A stretch of 64,000 nt of DNA from Kwoniella bestiolae CBS 10118 (taxonomy: Eukaryota > Basidiomycota > Tremellomycetes > Tremellales > Cryptococcaceae): the NCBI RefSeq assembly GCF_000512585.2, contig NC_089244.1, positions 1,240,001-1,304,000 of the forward strand, in the 5' to 3' direction. This document shows, one piece after another, positions 46,921 through 59,342 of this stretch (position 1 is the stretch's first letter; every line of letters begins with the position of its first letter). The position numbers were made by a program, and so were the translations under genes. Under the pieces are notes generated by a model. That model was not told the DNA's origin and did not search any database. It saw only the letters and a program-made list of their open reading frames with translations.

Positions 46921-49143
46921 ATGTCAGGTATCACCTTGAACCCAGAGCAATCGGCTCAACTCCAGGTAAATCAGTCACTCCTTTCTTTCTTCCTAGGACA
47001 GCTGTAGCTAATGATACGGATTATCAGGCCGAGATCCAACGAGAGCTTGAGCGAAGAGAGTGGGCTGAGCCTGAAGGTATGTATCCTGCTTTCTAATTCA
47101 GGTCAAGTGATACTCATAGGATCAACTGGTGTTATTAGATAATGTCATGGCGGAGTACATCACGGTCTTGCTTGGTGAGTCAGCTGAACCTGTTCCGTCC
47201 GGGACCATCAAGAGCTGACATATCGTCTAATCTCGCAGCTAACGGAAGTGCACGAGGTGAGCTGCAACAAGATCGTCGGGGTTGTTTGGTGTCAGCTCAT
47301 CAGGTGCCAATACAGAACGGGTCCAAACCGAGATGGATGATTTGGTCGGATCAGATTTCGACCCCGCTTTCCTAGATTGGTTATTCTCAGCCGCCAAAAG
47401 CATCACCTCTGCTCCATCTCCTTCTCCTATCCCTACTTCGGCAGCTGTACCTACAGCGTCTACCTCTCAATCACCCGTCAACGCTCCGAGAGGTTCAGGT
47501 GGATCCGGATCCAGATTGCTCAATACTGCTTTAGCACCGTTGTCGAGTCAGCCTGAGAAACGAAAAGCTGCGGATACAGCTGATGGGAATCAGAATAAGA
47601 AGAGGTTGTCGGATGTTGGTGTCAATGCTCCTTCTGGACCAAGGGGGATGGGAAGCGAGGGTAGGAGTCTGGCGGATAGGATAGGCGGTGGGAATGTGAG
47701 AGGGAGGGGTGTGCCTATAAGAGGAATGGCGGGTGGAAGAGGTGGGAACATGAACATGGGCGGGCACATGGGTGAGTTACGCTTAATATACCCATCAATC
47801 TGGTAGACGTATCACTAACTGCTAGGCTGGGTATACTATAATAGGCTTCCGACCTAACTTCCAACAGCAGAATCAACAACAGCCTGGTTTCAACCAACCT
47901 GGGTTCGGTCAACCGTTCATGCCCCAGGGGCAGCAGGAGATGGTAGCGCAGATGATGATGATGCAAGCTAGTATGGCTCAGATGAATAACATGGTGGCGT
48001 CGATGATGCAGGTGAGTATAACATGATCCCGCCTTGGTCTTGTCCGGTATGTAGTGGGCTTATTTTGTCGTTGATATCCATCAGGAGAGGCAGCAACAGC
48101 AGCAGCAATTGCAATTCCAACAACAGCAACAGCAGCAACAACAGGTCTCAGCTACTTCTGCTAGACCCCCTCGTCCACCTTCTGTCAAAGTACCTCATGG
48201 TACCAAGCTCGGGGCCCACTCCGTGTCTGGCATTCCGCCCAAATCAGCTGGTACACCCGGACCTATCCCTGACAAACCAACATCTACCGCTCTATGTCGA
48301 TTCTCTGTGGGATGTAGCAACTCGAGATGTTCATTCAGTCACCCTAGTCCTGTAGCAGACGAACAGACGGGAATGGTGTTGAGTGAAGAACCATGCGAGA
48401 ACGGCAAGGAGTGTAAAGATGCGGAATGTATCAAGAGTCATGTTAGTCCAGCGGCGATTTTAGGTATGTTCTTAACTCCCATCATGTTGGATCTGGATAG
48501 GAAACGTTGTATGCTGATCAAGCTGTACCAGGTGAATCTGCGGGACCAAGTCGACTATTATGTAAATATCAAAACTGCACCAACCCATCATGTCCATTCA
48601 GACATGAAGATGAGAATGGGAACCCAATCCCACCTCCGGCACTGACCGCTTCCAAAGCGCCCAAGCCTAAGATCGCACCTGTACCTGTACCTTCCGCAAG
48701 CTCAGATAACGAAGATGATGGTGGGGATGGGGATGTCGAGGTGGTGATGTCGCATAAAGGGTTGATGGATGGTGCGTTGGATGATACAAAGAAGGAAGTT
48801 TCGTGCAGGTACGGAGAGAGATGCACGAGGCGTGAGTTTCTACGTTTTCCTCACGGGGATCACCACATATTTGGGTTGAGGCTGATTGGCATTATCATAA
48901 ATAGCCGACTGCAAATTCACTCATCCCCCTGGCCGACCCACACCCAAATTCAGTAAGAAATTCGGATCATCATCCGGGACATTCAATAAATCCATCACTT
49001 CGACCAATGGAGGTGGCATAGGAGGAGGCATGCACCTGAGTAAGAAGTTTGGCTCGGGAGGTGCTGCAGCCAGCGAGAAGAAATTGGATCCTACAGCGGG
49101 GGAGTTCAAGCCTTCGGAAAAGGAGTTGGAAGTTACGTATTAA
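46921..49143 (+). CDS. NAB2: Nab2-type CCCH zinc-finger poly(A)-RNA-binding protein
   Basis: Starts at 46921 (M-S-G-I-T-L-N-P-E-Q-S-A-Q-L-Q), stops at 49141-49143. Early exons give A-E-I-Q-R-E-L-E-R-R-E-W, M-A-E-Y-I-T-V-L-L-A-N-G-S-A-R and then M-D-D-L-V-G-S-D-F-D-P-A-F-L-D-W-L-F, the PWI-like N-domain of Nab2 proteins. That join needs a 47-nt intron (GTGAGC to ATCAG); without it the frame breaks. A Gln-rich stretch follows (CAG/CAA repeats near 48089-48144), then at least four Cx4-5-C-x4-C-x3-H fingers: C-R-F-S-V-G-C-S-N-S-R-C-S-F-S-H, C-E-N-G-K-E-C-x4-C-x3-H, C-K-Y-Q-N-C-T-N-P-S-C-P-F-R-H and C-R-Y-G-E-R-C-T-R-P-D-C-K-F-T-H, the last split by an intron. Nab2/ZC3H14 proteins bind poly(A), limit tail length and aid mRNA export. 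Confidence 0.9.
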
Positions 49144-51757
49144 ATAGGTGAATTGTCGAGGTCGAGGGGACGGTTGTTGTTATTGATATATGCTGTGGAG
49201 AGAGCGTTGTAGATGAGATGTAGGTAGCATGCTGGATTTGAATGCATTTATACGTATCTTCGTGAATCTCTGAGGCGGTACAGGGGTTCAGTATCTGCCA
49301 ATAATGAATTCAGATTATCCCAAGCGATTTGACGGAGAAACGACATCGAAGGGCAGTAGCGGACAGTAGCCGACGACAAGCATGGTGTCTTTGTCTCACA
49401 ACGAACATGGTAGACTAGGATCAAGACGCAGCGATGGTACGCTGTACCATTTGAACCGCCCATATATGCAGGACAGTATTTTGCGGGACCGAGAACATTA
49501 CTATCGTAGATACAGGGTACGAATCGGCGAAAGCGATCGAAGCCATCTTCCCACATCCCGTTGGGTAGATAGTTATCCGAAACATGCCCAGGACATGTCT
49601 ATTCGCTTCCCCAGTTAGTTTCGTTCTTTCATCTCTAACGATAGAGCGACCCTAGCAAATTGCAGGAACTGCCTACAGTAGTCACATGTCTTGCTGGTCA
49701 CTGCACTTTTGAGGGATAGGAACCGAACTTCTGGGAATGGGAATGTGAATGGGCGGCTGCTTCGATTAAATGGGGGATATTCCCTGAAGAAAGGAAAAGG
49801 GATTCGGTAGGAGATGACGTGAGATCTCTGAAACATAGGTATGGAAGAACATTATAATTGCATTCAAGAAGAAGCCTTGTCTCGTGTATCGGCAGTGCTT
49901 GTATGAACAAGCTGAGATCTTGAGATCAGGTGAGGGTGATTTATCGTGGTTGGCGATGTAGATTCTACGCCCATCTCCCATACCGAAAGAAGTGAAATGA
50001 AAGTCGACCCTTGGCAGGTGACACACCTCCCCAGCTCCAGCTTTTCATCCATCCCCCATACCGTAATATCTGAATCACAAGGTTTTGTCCTAATAGATTT
50101 GGGGGCAAGGGGTTAATGAATCTCTCACCTCAGCTGCTCAACAAGTTCAGGGGCTAATAGTACATTGGATCGCTAACTTGTGCCAAAGACATCAAATGTC
50201 CTCTTGATGATGAAGACCGATCTGACCGGTTCGCTAAGATCTCGACGTTCCCCACTCTTACTCGTACGGTATGATAACACAAATCGATTAATTGATTCCC
50301 ATGAAATAACGTACGCGCGAATGCAGTCTGCATCTCGTCATCAGCTTCTACTAGATCTCTCCTCCCCTCCCAACAACCCCTGAGGCACGTACAACCTTGT
50401 CTTCTTGCTGACAGGCACAAGAGCAAAGGGAAGAAAACAGGTACGTGATGTATGGTCCATACAGTAGTAGATACGGGTTATTCTTCAATCCATCATCATG
50501 CTTATAGTACATGCTCTTTCTGACGAGAGAGCGATAGCGAAGAGTACATACTCCTTCATCCCATATGAGATCATCGCATACTCATCTCATCGTTTCTAAC
50601 CGACTCTCCTCTGTAAGATCCAATCTCTGTCTGGATCATAGACGATACACCCTGTGTGGGTCCAAGCTCATGTGTTCAACATATCATACGGAAAGGATAC
50701 TCTGCTACACGGAAGCAAACCCGCACAGAGACCTCAACCTGCGTTGCAACAAGGGGCATCGACTCATTCCTTGTTGACTGGAGCACGATAAAAAATAAGA
50801 GAGTACGTCATGCTCAGGTAGAGGGTGAGTCGAAGTCAACTGGCCTGACGTATGCAGCGAGAGGAGAGAGGAGAGATCGATTTAGGTTGGAAAAGACAAT
50901 TGCTAAGTGTGATCATACGGTGGCCACCCATACCATTAGCTAGATACAACAAACCCTCCCCCAGACCTGGGTTGACCCTAAATTGGATCGAATAGTAAGT
51001 CAGACATACATACATAATTTACCTTTTTATCCTATTCCTATCCTTAGGAGGGGTTAGTAACTATCGTAATCCCTTCTTCTCTTCTTTCTCCCTATCTTCC
51101 ACCACCACCCGCTGGGGATCTAGGTTCTTTGGAATCTGATCTAAACGTTTGGAATCATAGTCATAATCACACTATATACAAAGTCTCACCTTCCTAAGCT
51201 AATAAATAAGCATCATAGTTGATCCGACACCGACTAAACACCCCCTCCCCCTTTTACATTCCAACAACCTTTTATCTCTTCTCTGTTTGATCTTGCTTTT
51301 GTCATCGTTCTTCTCCCTTCTCCCAAAGACACAATCCATCAAGACACAATAGAGATTCGTAATCTTGATTGATCAACTACCGTCATCGACATCTTTCACC
51401 TTCACTTCGCTGGAATCCCCTGATACAGATTCCAATAACCCTATCTACCCTTGAGCGATTCGCTCGCCTGCTCACATCGATATCTTCGCGCCGACTTCTA
51501 AAGGTCTTCTAGCAGATCAACGCAACAAGCTTTGCAATCATCTTGCGCTATTCTGGCATCGGGATCGTCGTATAGGGACAAAACCTACCATCAGAATCAA
51601 GCAAGAAGGGAAGCGTACTTGTGCCGTTGGAACACATGATCTCAAGTCAACGTCATCGCCCAACTTCCAATAATCAACCTGAGATCACATAGCAGGGGGA
51701 TAGGGACAACAGGAAAAGCAAAGCGATCTTCATCTGACCAGATCAGAGGTATATCCA
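49144..51757. other. Long intergenic region upstream of the zinc-cluster factor
   Basis: About 2.6 kb. Open frames are short (up to about 100 codons) and unrecognised, with no tRNA-like fold. The part from about 51050 on is pyrimidine-rich (51060-51110, 51235-51320), typical of a fungal promoter and a long leader for the gene at 51758. It contains the 18-codon uORF at 51636..51692. Confidence 0.5.
51636..51692 (+). promoter_or_regulatory. uORF of 18 codons before the zinc-cluster gene
   Basis: An ATG at 51636 opens M-I-S-S-Q-R-H-R-P-T-S-N-N-Q-P-E-I-T and stops at 51690-51692, 65 nt before the main ATG (51758). If present in the mature leader it could reduce or condition translation. A leader intron removing it cannot be excluded. 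Confidence 0.45.
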
Positions 51758-54700
51758 ATGGATAATTCACCTTACTCAAGTATCATCCCTCCCGATCGAC
51801 GTGGTCCCACCGCATTACCAAGACACAGCTACAACTCCAATGTAGGAGGAGGCGAGGGGGCAGAGGGCGGCAGGAGGAACGACGGTGATGGGTCTAGCAA
51901 TTTAGGTGACAGGAATTTTCCTCAGAATACTCAAGCTACTTTACCTCAACAATACCAACATTTCTCAGCGTTTGGACCACCCACGTCCACTCCTGCCAGC
52001 GGTACGGGAATACAACCCCTTCGAACATTACCACCTGGACCTTCTTTCCTATCATCCTACAATGCTCCTCACTTTCGATCTTCCCCACATGGATATCCAG
52101 AAACTATGCCACAGCTTCCTTCACCTTTGACATCACACCGATATGAATATCCCCTCCAGTCGTATCAATCTACTACCGCTAGCTCCGGTGGACCAGGAGG
52201 GATCCAACCTTGGCAATATGGTGGACCATCTAGAAGAAGAGAATCCATGCCGGACATGGTTAACAAAGACACCTCTCACCCGCTGTTCTCGAATCGCCCG
52301 ATGGTCGGTGGCTCAGGATCGGATTTCACCAGCCCAACCCTTCTGGGTAGTGATGGTGGTAATGGGTTACAGCAGTATGTGCACTCCCTCACCGGTCTAG
52401 TTCAGACATCACCCGTACAAGCTTCGCCCGCTACATTGGGTATTCGCACTTGGCAACCTATGTCATCGGTCCCACCTCAACCTCCCACTTCATCCGCACC
52501 GACTACCAAACGAAAACGAGCCAGAGCGAGTACCTTTGGATCGAGGACGACGGACGATGATGAGAGTCAGACTGCAAGCGTGAGCGCCAGTGCGAGTGTC
52601 CCTCCAAATGCGGCAAATACCTCAGTGAACAGTGTGGACGAAGATGAATTGGCCTCGTCAGTCGCAGGGGAGAATATCGCACAGGGCAATCAGCCACCCA
52701 TAACAGCGAAAGACTTTTCGAAGCAGCTGGTGAAATCGTCGGTTGAGGCTGAGACATCTGGATCGGCGCAGAATATGGACGTCGAAGAAGGACAAGAAGG
52801 AGACGAAAAGTTGGATCATAGGAAGAGAAAGAGGAATAGGACGATAAGAAGTTGCGTACCTTGTCATAATCACAAGCGAAGGGTGGGTAGATTCCTACGA
52901 AAGTCGGCGAACCAGGCTGACTGTTGCGTACGTAGTGCGATAGAAAGAGGCCATGCGGGAGATGTACGGCTTTAGGCTTGGTGAGCTGTCCCTTTCATCT
53001 GCTAGACCGCAACATACTGATTTGTTGATAGACCGGAACTTGTGTTTACGAGATTGACGAAGCTCGAGACATGTAAGCACCTCATCCTCATGCCCACCCA
53101 ATACCGATAACATTAACGATTGAACACAGGAACGACCCGGAAGTCGCAGAGACAGAACGTCTTCGACGTCGGATCGCCGAGCTCGAACAAGTAGTCCGAG
53201 ATTTACGTCAAAAGGCACCTACTCGTGCTCAAGCTCAACTCGCTGCCATAACTTCCGCTGACCCCGCTTCTTCGTCGGCGGTCATCGAAGAAAGTGCAGG
53301 GGAAGATAAGAAGCGAAGAGTCATCGTGGATCGGTTTGCGAGGTTCAAGCTTGACGAGGCCAAGGACGTCGAGAACTCTGCTGCTGCGGCTGGAAGTAGG
53401 AGTATCACTCCCAACCCACCCGCTTGGGCGCCGCAGAGTGTGATACCCTCTCGGTCAGGTGGTATACGATCCAACATCGATCCAGTGGCTCTGGACAAGA
53501 ATCCATCAGGACCACCTATCCACCATGCTACGGCCGATTACAAGTCTGAACCGTATCAGACTTACCTGTTACCTGGAGAAGAGATGTCTTCGGATAAGAC
53601 GGGGAGAAAAGTCTTTCTAGGGGCATCGACGGGCAAATCAATGCTGAGAAGGGTACGTGCGATTGTTAATATCGATTCTTCATTGTGCTGGGTGCTGATC
53701 CATGTATGACAGCTTCGTGAACTTGCCAAAGATAAGGGTGATGGTCAATTGCTGTCTGTACCTGAAGATGTAGCTTTTACTGGAGTCTTTCCAGATCTCA
53801 GAAAAACTTACCCTTTCACAACTATCTGGAGTCATGAGAATTTCAGTGCAGAGATCATTGGACTGCTTCCGAGCCCAGAACAGGCTGAACTGTGAGTGCC
53901 TTGCATGATCCCGAGATTAGTACTATGTGAACTAAGATATCATTCCGCAGACTCTGGCAAGCTTGGGAAGAAGAGCATGCGGTGTACTTCCACCCGTTTC
54001 ACATGTGAGTTCACTTCCCGCTAGCTTCTCATACAAAAAGGCTGGTTTACTGACAGCTCTTCTTCTCTCTCAGGCCAACGATACATGCCGAATATTCAGC
54101 CTTCTTCGCCATGTCAACGCAAGACAAAATGAACATCCCTCTGTCATCCCTTGCTTTGCATCTGATCATCTGTGCTCTGGGTAAATCGTCGCTGACTACG
54201 TCTCTAAAACTTACTGCATCATAACTGATGGCTTAAAATATACCTTATAGGGTGCGTGATCCGAGCTACTTGTGCAGAACTCTTTGGAAATCCCGATGTT
54301 TCAATGGCAAGGAATGGTCATGTCAGGAAATTATCGAAAGATCAGAAGGATTTAACGTCTAGCAGACTGCAGAGCGAGCTTTATTGTGAGTGGTATACCA
54401 AGATGTTATTGGCTTGTAATTGTGCTAAGATCCTTGTCTTGTAGTATCTGCATCATTCCAAGCTCTCAGATTGTGTGCATACCTCGCCAATCCGACCATG
54501 AGAACTGTCCAAGCGCAACTATTACAAATGGTCTATCTGTGAGTGGGATTCTGACTTCAGTCATACCCTGTGACTGACTTCTGCCGCAGACTTGCAAGTG
54601 AAAGGGCTTCAGACGCATGGACCACCGGCGGGACTCTGGTGAAACAAGCTATAGCTTTGGGACTTCACAAAGATCCTCTTAGCCTTGATCCGAAGATCTC

Positions 54701-56531
54701 GATGCGTGATGCGGAAATCCGGAGGCGACTGTGGTAAGTTTCGTGTTCATCCGAGTGTCAGCTCAAAGATCAACGTTTCAATTCGCTGCAGGTGGTCAAT
54801 TGCCGGTTTCGAATGTATGTTATCTTTATTCTTCGGACGGCCAAGTACGATCAGCTATTATTCGACGAATCTACCTCAAGATCGACCGGATGCGAACCTA
54901 TCTGAACTTCCAGGCAGCGCTCAACAATACTTACCGCCCTCCAATGTCCTTTCCAACGAAACGACCGAGCAGACCTACCACGCTGCATTCTACCAATTGA
55001 CAATTCCGTCCTTCGAACTTCTCGATCGAATCTTTACTGTTGATAGGAGGTTCAGCAGATCGACGATTTATGGATGGTTCTCCCCGCCACCTAAAGATAG
55101 TACTGAGCAGCAGAGTTCCTCTTCCTTCCAGCCAAGTGGCGATAACAATCAACATACTTACCAGGATGCCATTCGCCTCGCTCAGGATATAAGTCAGTGG
55201 TACTCCCATTTGCCCTCAGGTATGAAGTTCAGCGGGGATGATACGCCCGAGTATCTATTGGGATCAAGGAATAGAAGACAGTTGAATCAGACTTTGATCC
55301 TGAGTATGAAAACTTGGAGTATTGTGTGAGTGACCAACCTCCCTTTTCGAAGATGTCGATGCGACTTACTGAAGTCTTCGGGTATAGTATGGTCCTTCAT
55401 AGGCCGTACCTCCGACTTGACCCTACTGCCTATCCTGAATCCACCGAGATTTGCTCCCAGGCTGCTCATTTGCTTTTGAGGACGTATAAGTCAATGGCAG
55501 ATACGAAGAGTACCCTCGCTTGGTCGTTTTGGACAATGCATTATAGGGTGAGTCATACTTTCAAAGTGCGAGACGGCCAAGGTTCACATGCTAATGTGCG
55601 CATCTGGTGGTAGGCTTTCCAAGCTGGTGCTGTGTGTGCGTTCTTGGCTATCAGACAGCCTGGTACGGAGATTGCCGATAAGTGTTTGGTGAGTTTCCTA
55701 CTTTGTATGTCAAACACAAATGGCCTACTGAGTTTGAGTTCATTTGTTGTCTCATATCGTTAGAATGACCTTCAAGGAGTCATCAGAGTATTTGAAGACA
55801 GACTTTCCACATGGAATGTCTCACACCCTGTCCAAGCGGATCTATGTGAAGGTTTAGTACAACTCGAAAAGCTAGTCACGTAAGTTCCGCTCTTTCCAAC
55901 ATCCATCTCAGTGTAATAGTCCCCAGCTTAATATAATGCATGACCCGATCCTCAGTGCCGCAACGCAACAACGTAATACCCCTCTACAGCAACACACGGC
56001 CACGGCTTCAAGCTCGCATTCGTCAATGTCTCCCAACATGTTTGGCATGTCGCCCAAAACATTCTCAGACTCAAGCTTCACCACTCCCCTATCTCAGATC
56101 CAAGCCTTCCCACCTGTTTCTCTACCTACACCTGCCAATGCGGGATCGGGGAACCCCAATTTTTATTCGAATTTTTCGAACGGTCTTCCAACCGGTAATC
56201 AGACTCACAATCACAATCACAGTACTGAACCTAGGATTGACCCCATGAGCGGCGGGACGAGTGGTAATATCAATGGGAATGGAAATGGAGATCTGGGCGG
56301 ACAGATGAATGCAGATTTCAATGGACCTGAACCGCTGGCATTACCTCAGGTATGTTTTGTCTTTGTCTCTGTCTCGCGAGGGATTTGGGACGGTGGCTGA
56401 TTTGATTTTTTGTCGTGTTGATGGGACAGTTCTGGGCAAGTATGTTTGGAATCAAGATGGACAAGGCTAAAGAACCGGCTGCGTTGGGTGTGCAGAACAG
56501 CGCTAGTGCGAGTGGTAACGGGAGCTGGTGA
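51758..56531 (+). CDS. Zn(II)2Cys6 transcription factor with fungal middle-homology domain
   Basis: Starts at 51758 (M-D-N-S-P-Y-S-S-I-I-P-P) and ends at 56529-56531. The first 350 residues are low-complexity, with a basic patch T-K-R-K-R-A-R. The zinc cluster comes from three exons: R-S-C-V-P-C-H-N-H-K-R-R / C-D-R-K-R-P-C-G-R-C-T-A-L-G-L / T-G-T-C-V-Y-E, so all six Cys are present. A leucine-rich coiled coil follows (R-L-R-R-R-I-A-E-L-E-Q-V-V-R-D-L), suited to dimerisation. The fungal-specific TF domain reads F-P-D-L-R-K-T-Y-P-F-T-T-I-W, L-W-Q-A-W-E-E-E-H, V-K-Q-A-I-A-L-G-L-H-K-D-P and R-R-R-L-W-W-S-I-A-G-F-E. About 15 exons; the tail is Asn/Gly-rich. Target genes are unknown. Confidence 0.9.
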
Positions 56532-56990
56532 GGTGATTTAACGGTCGACAAAGATACTGTGGGCAGCGAGGAGGAGAGCTCTGGATCAAGTGTTTTTGGC
56601 GCAGGGCGATCAAATGATGATTGGTTTTTTTTTGGTTCTTTTTGGTTTCTTCATTCTTTTCCCATCACTTAATATCATCATTGGTGATCTCGCTTGTACC
56701 CTTACTTGTTGAAAGAAATAAGATATGGTATAAATTGTGTGTATGATATAATTCTGATGTATATAACTTATGTATGGCGAAGATCACACCCACGCCGTTG
56801 TAGCCTAATGACCGGTCAATGGCCGAGAAAGGTGCCACGTTCACCGACCATCATTGTGTCCTCATTACGCGTTTGGTCAACTTCCAGTCGATTCCACGTA
56901 CAGTCAGTCAATTACCACTATATATATTGCTGTTATTGCATCCTTCTCATCACAAGTCATCTACCATACTCTCGAGATCCAGAAGCAACA
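56532..56990. other. Zinc-cluster gene 3' flank / SGT2 promoter
   Basis: A T-rich stretch (about 56625-56665) is probably in the 3' UTR of the zinc-cluster gene. The SGT2 promoter lies nearer 56990. No other feature seen. Confidence 0.5.
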
Positions 56991-58685
56991 ATGGCAGACG
57001 CAAAGAAGAAACAGCTGGTATTCAACATGTAAGCCAAGTCTCCCTCTTACTTCATTCCGAGGTAGCTGAATTGAGGACCTGTGTATCTGTAGTATCGAGT
57101 TCTTGAGGACCTCGGCTCAAGATGGAACTGTCAAAGAGGATGATAAGGAGTCTTTGGAAGTCGCAGGTGAGTCTTATTCTCTTCACCTTCTCTCTCAATA
57201 TGAGATAAAACGAGAGCTGACATCGTGTCGTGATCAGTCCAATGCATAGCCGAGTCCTTCGGTGTAGACCCCGATTCATCAGAGGACCAGAAATCCTACT
57301 CCATCGCCCCCGCTTCCCTCCTATCTATCCTAGATGTATTCCTCAAGACCAAAGCCAAGTCCGCTCCCTCCGCTCCCACCTCCACTTCCACTGCCGGTAA
57401 TGCTGGAGCCAAAGGATCCTCCGACCCCACCGAAGAAGATAAGAAGCAAGCCGAGCAGCTCAAGGCGAAAGGAAATTCCCTGATGTCGTCTAAATTATAC
57501 GATTCGGCCATCGAGCAGTACACCCAGGCTATCGCTTTGTACCCCAACCCTGTGTATTACAGTAATAGAGCTGCTGCGTGGGGAGGACTGGGCAAACATG
57601 AGAAAGCTGCTGAGGATGCCGAGAAGGCGTTGGGGCTGGATCCGAATTTCGCGAAAGCTTATTCGAGGTTGGGGTGAGTGTTTTTTATTTGTTGTTCATG
57701 CTGTATTACGATTCCTTTTTCCGCTTTACATCTCTTTTCTTCTGTCGGGATTGCCTGTCTCTACATGAGCTGTCACTATCCTATCGCCCGTTTGACTCAT
57801 CATGACTTCGGTCTGACCACTATTACAACTCTTACTGTACTCGTACTCTGCTCCGCGGTGATCCGCCTACTCCCTCGCGCCGCTTTAACAGACCCATGCT
57901 GACTCTATGTCAATTACAAAGCCACGCCCACTTCTCAACAGGAGACTACCCCTCTGCCGTACAAGCGTACGAAGACGGACTCAAGCTCGACCCATCAAAC
58001 ACCAACATGAAGACTGCCCTGGCCACTGCCAAGTCCAAGCTTGCGGAATCATCCACAAACTCCGTAGCTGATCGAGAACCACCCTCTGGAGGTGCTGGAG
58101 CAGGAGGAGCCGGTGGGATGCCCGACTTGAGCTCGCTAGCTTCGATGTTGGGTGGTGCTGGAGGTGGAAATGGTGGTGGGATGCCGGATTTGGCTAGTAT
58201 GATGAGGAATCCTCAGTTGATGGCTATGTGAGTGGACGTTCTGGTTTTTGGGTCAATAATCGGCTTGGATATTATCTATCCTATAGGGCTCTTCGATCAC
58301 TCCGTTTCTGAGATGATATATCACATTACGCTCTGCTGCCATCACTTCTTTATCTTACATTGCGCACCCCTATTTGATTGGTTTAACATTGCTGACGCCA
58401 TGTATACTTCCAGGGCACAACAAATGATGGCGAACGGAGGACTCGAAAGGCTCATGCAAAACCCCGCTCTGAGGGGTATGGCCGAGAACATGCAGAATGG
58501 AGGTGGTATGCCTGATATGAGTCAACTGGCCAATGACCCCAGTATGAGGGAGTTGTAAGTTGATCCTCATCCCCGTTCTGTCGAAAAGATCTGTGGCTGA
58601 TTGTAATGATTCTGTTTCGTTTGTTGGGTTTAGGGCACAACAATTCATGGGTGGTCAGGGACAAGGTCAAGGACGGGGTGCATAG
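56991..58685 (+). CDS. SGT2: SGT2, small glutamine-rich TPR co-chaperone
   Basis: The start at 56991 (M-A-D-A-K-K-K-Q-L-V-F-N) continues after an intron with I-E-F-L-R-T-S-A, the Sgt2 homodimerisation domain. The TPR region reads A-E-Q-L-K-A-K-G-N-S-L-M-S-S-K-L-Y-D-S-A-I, Y-T-Q-A-I-A-L-Y-P-N-P-V-Y-Y-S-N-R-A-A-A and H-A-H-F-S-T-G-D-Y-P-S-A-V-Q-A-Y. The C-terminal part is Gly/Met-rich (M-P-D-L-S-S-L-A-S-M-L, Q-Q-M-M-A-N-G-G-L-E-R-L-M-Q-N-P), as needed to hold hydrophobic tails. The stop is at 58683-58685. Sgt2 hands tail-anchored proteins to Get4/Get5/Get3 and binds Hsp70/Hsp90. Two introns (about 57675..57919 and 58229..58413) are unusually long for this window. Confidence 0.94.
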
Positions 58686-59342
58686 AGAGATGGATGGTAG
58701 CTTTGTACTATGGTTGACGCGCTATGCACTATCTTCCGCTTCGCCTCTCATCATTAACATGGGATGAAACCCTAATGTCTGGTTACCAGAAGTGTACAAA
58801 CTTGACAACGATACAGAACATCACCTGACTACCTCGTGCAAGACATGGAGATCTGGCAGAGTACAGCAACACGATCAGGCACTGACTGGTATCTACCTAA
58901 AAATACCATATCCCAGTGATCGTCCTTTAATCACTAGGCAACCCATTCTTCATCATCTAGCACAGCTCACAGCTCACATTCATAGCAATGGGCTGTGAGT
59001 ACTTATGCAATGCAACGAAGACCATAAAGACACTGCTTTTCTTTTCCTTTTCTTCTTCTGTCCCTTTCATCTCGTACGGTGACTTTTCATCTCTCTTTCG
59101 TTCGTTCATTTCGCTCTACTCTCTTTCTCGCAACCCCAATCGCTGTGCGATCACATCATTTTTCCTGTACGCTTTATTTGACTGTACTGCATCTTCCGGG
59201 AAGATCACTTGAACCTTTCGACCCCTGGTCCGGATCCCCTGATACATACAGCTTGTTGATCAAGTCCCATCATCCTTCTTTCTTCATCTTACACCCTTTT
59301 ACAAATCCCCCTTGATCCTCGCTTGACGCCAATTACATCATA
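58686..59342. other. SGT2 3' flank and promoter of the Rds1-like gene
   Basis: A strongly pyrimidine-rich tract (about 59037-59130) precedes the next start and looks like a promoter/leader. Short frames here carry no motif. Confidence 0.5.

Noticed and set aside
47220..47345. Apparent frameshift in NAB2 after N-G-S-A-R
   Set aside because: A 47-nt intron with normal GTGAGC donor and ATCAG acceptor restores the conserved N-domain, so no mutation is needed.
57675..57919. Possible snoRNA or hidden exon in the other long SGT2 intron
   Set aside because: CTGA boxes are present but no acceptable box C; the stop-free frame is short and has no motif.
58229..58413. Possible C/D-box snoRNA inside a long SGT2 intron (GATGATA-like box and a CTGA near the 3' end)
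   Set aside because: Box C is degenerate, flanking sequences do not form a terminal stem, and no guide stretch can be confirmed by eye.
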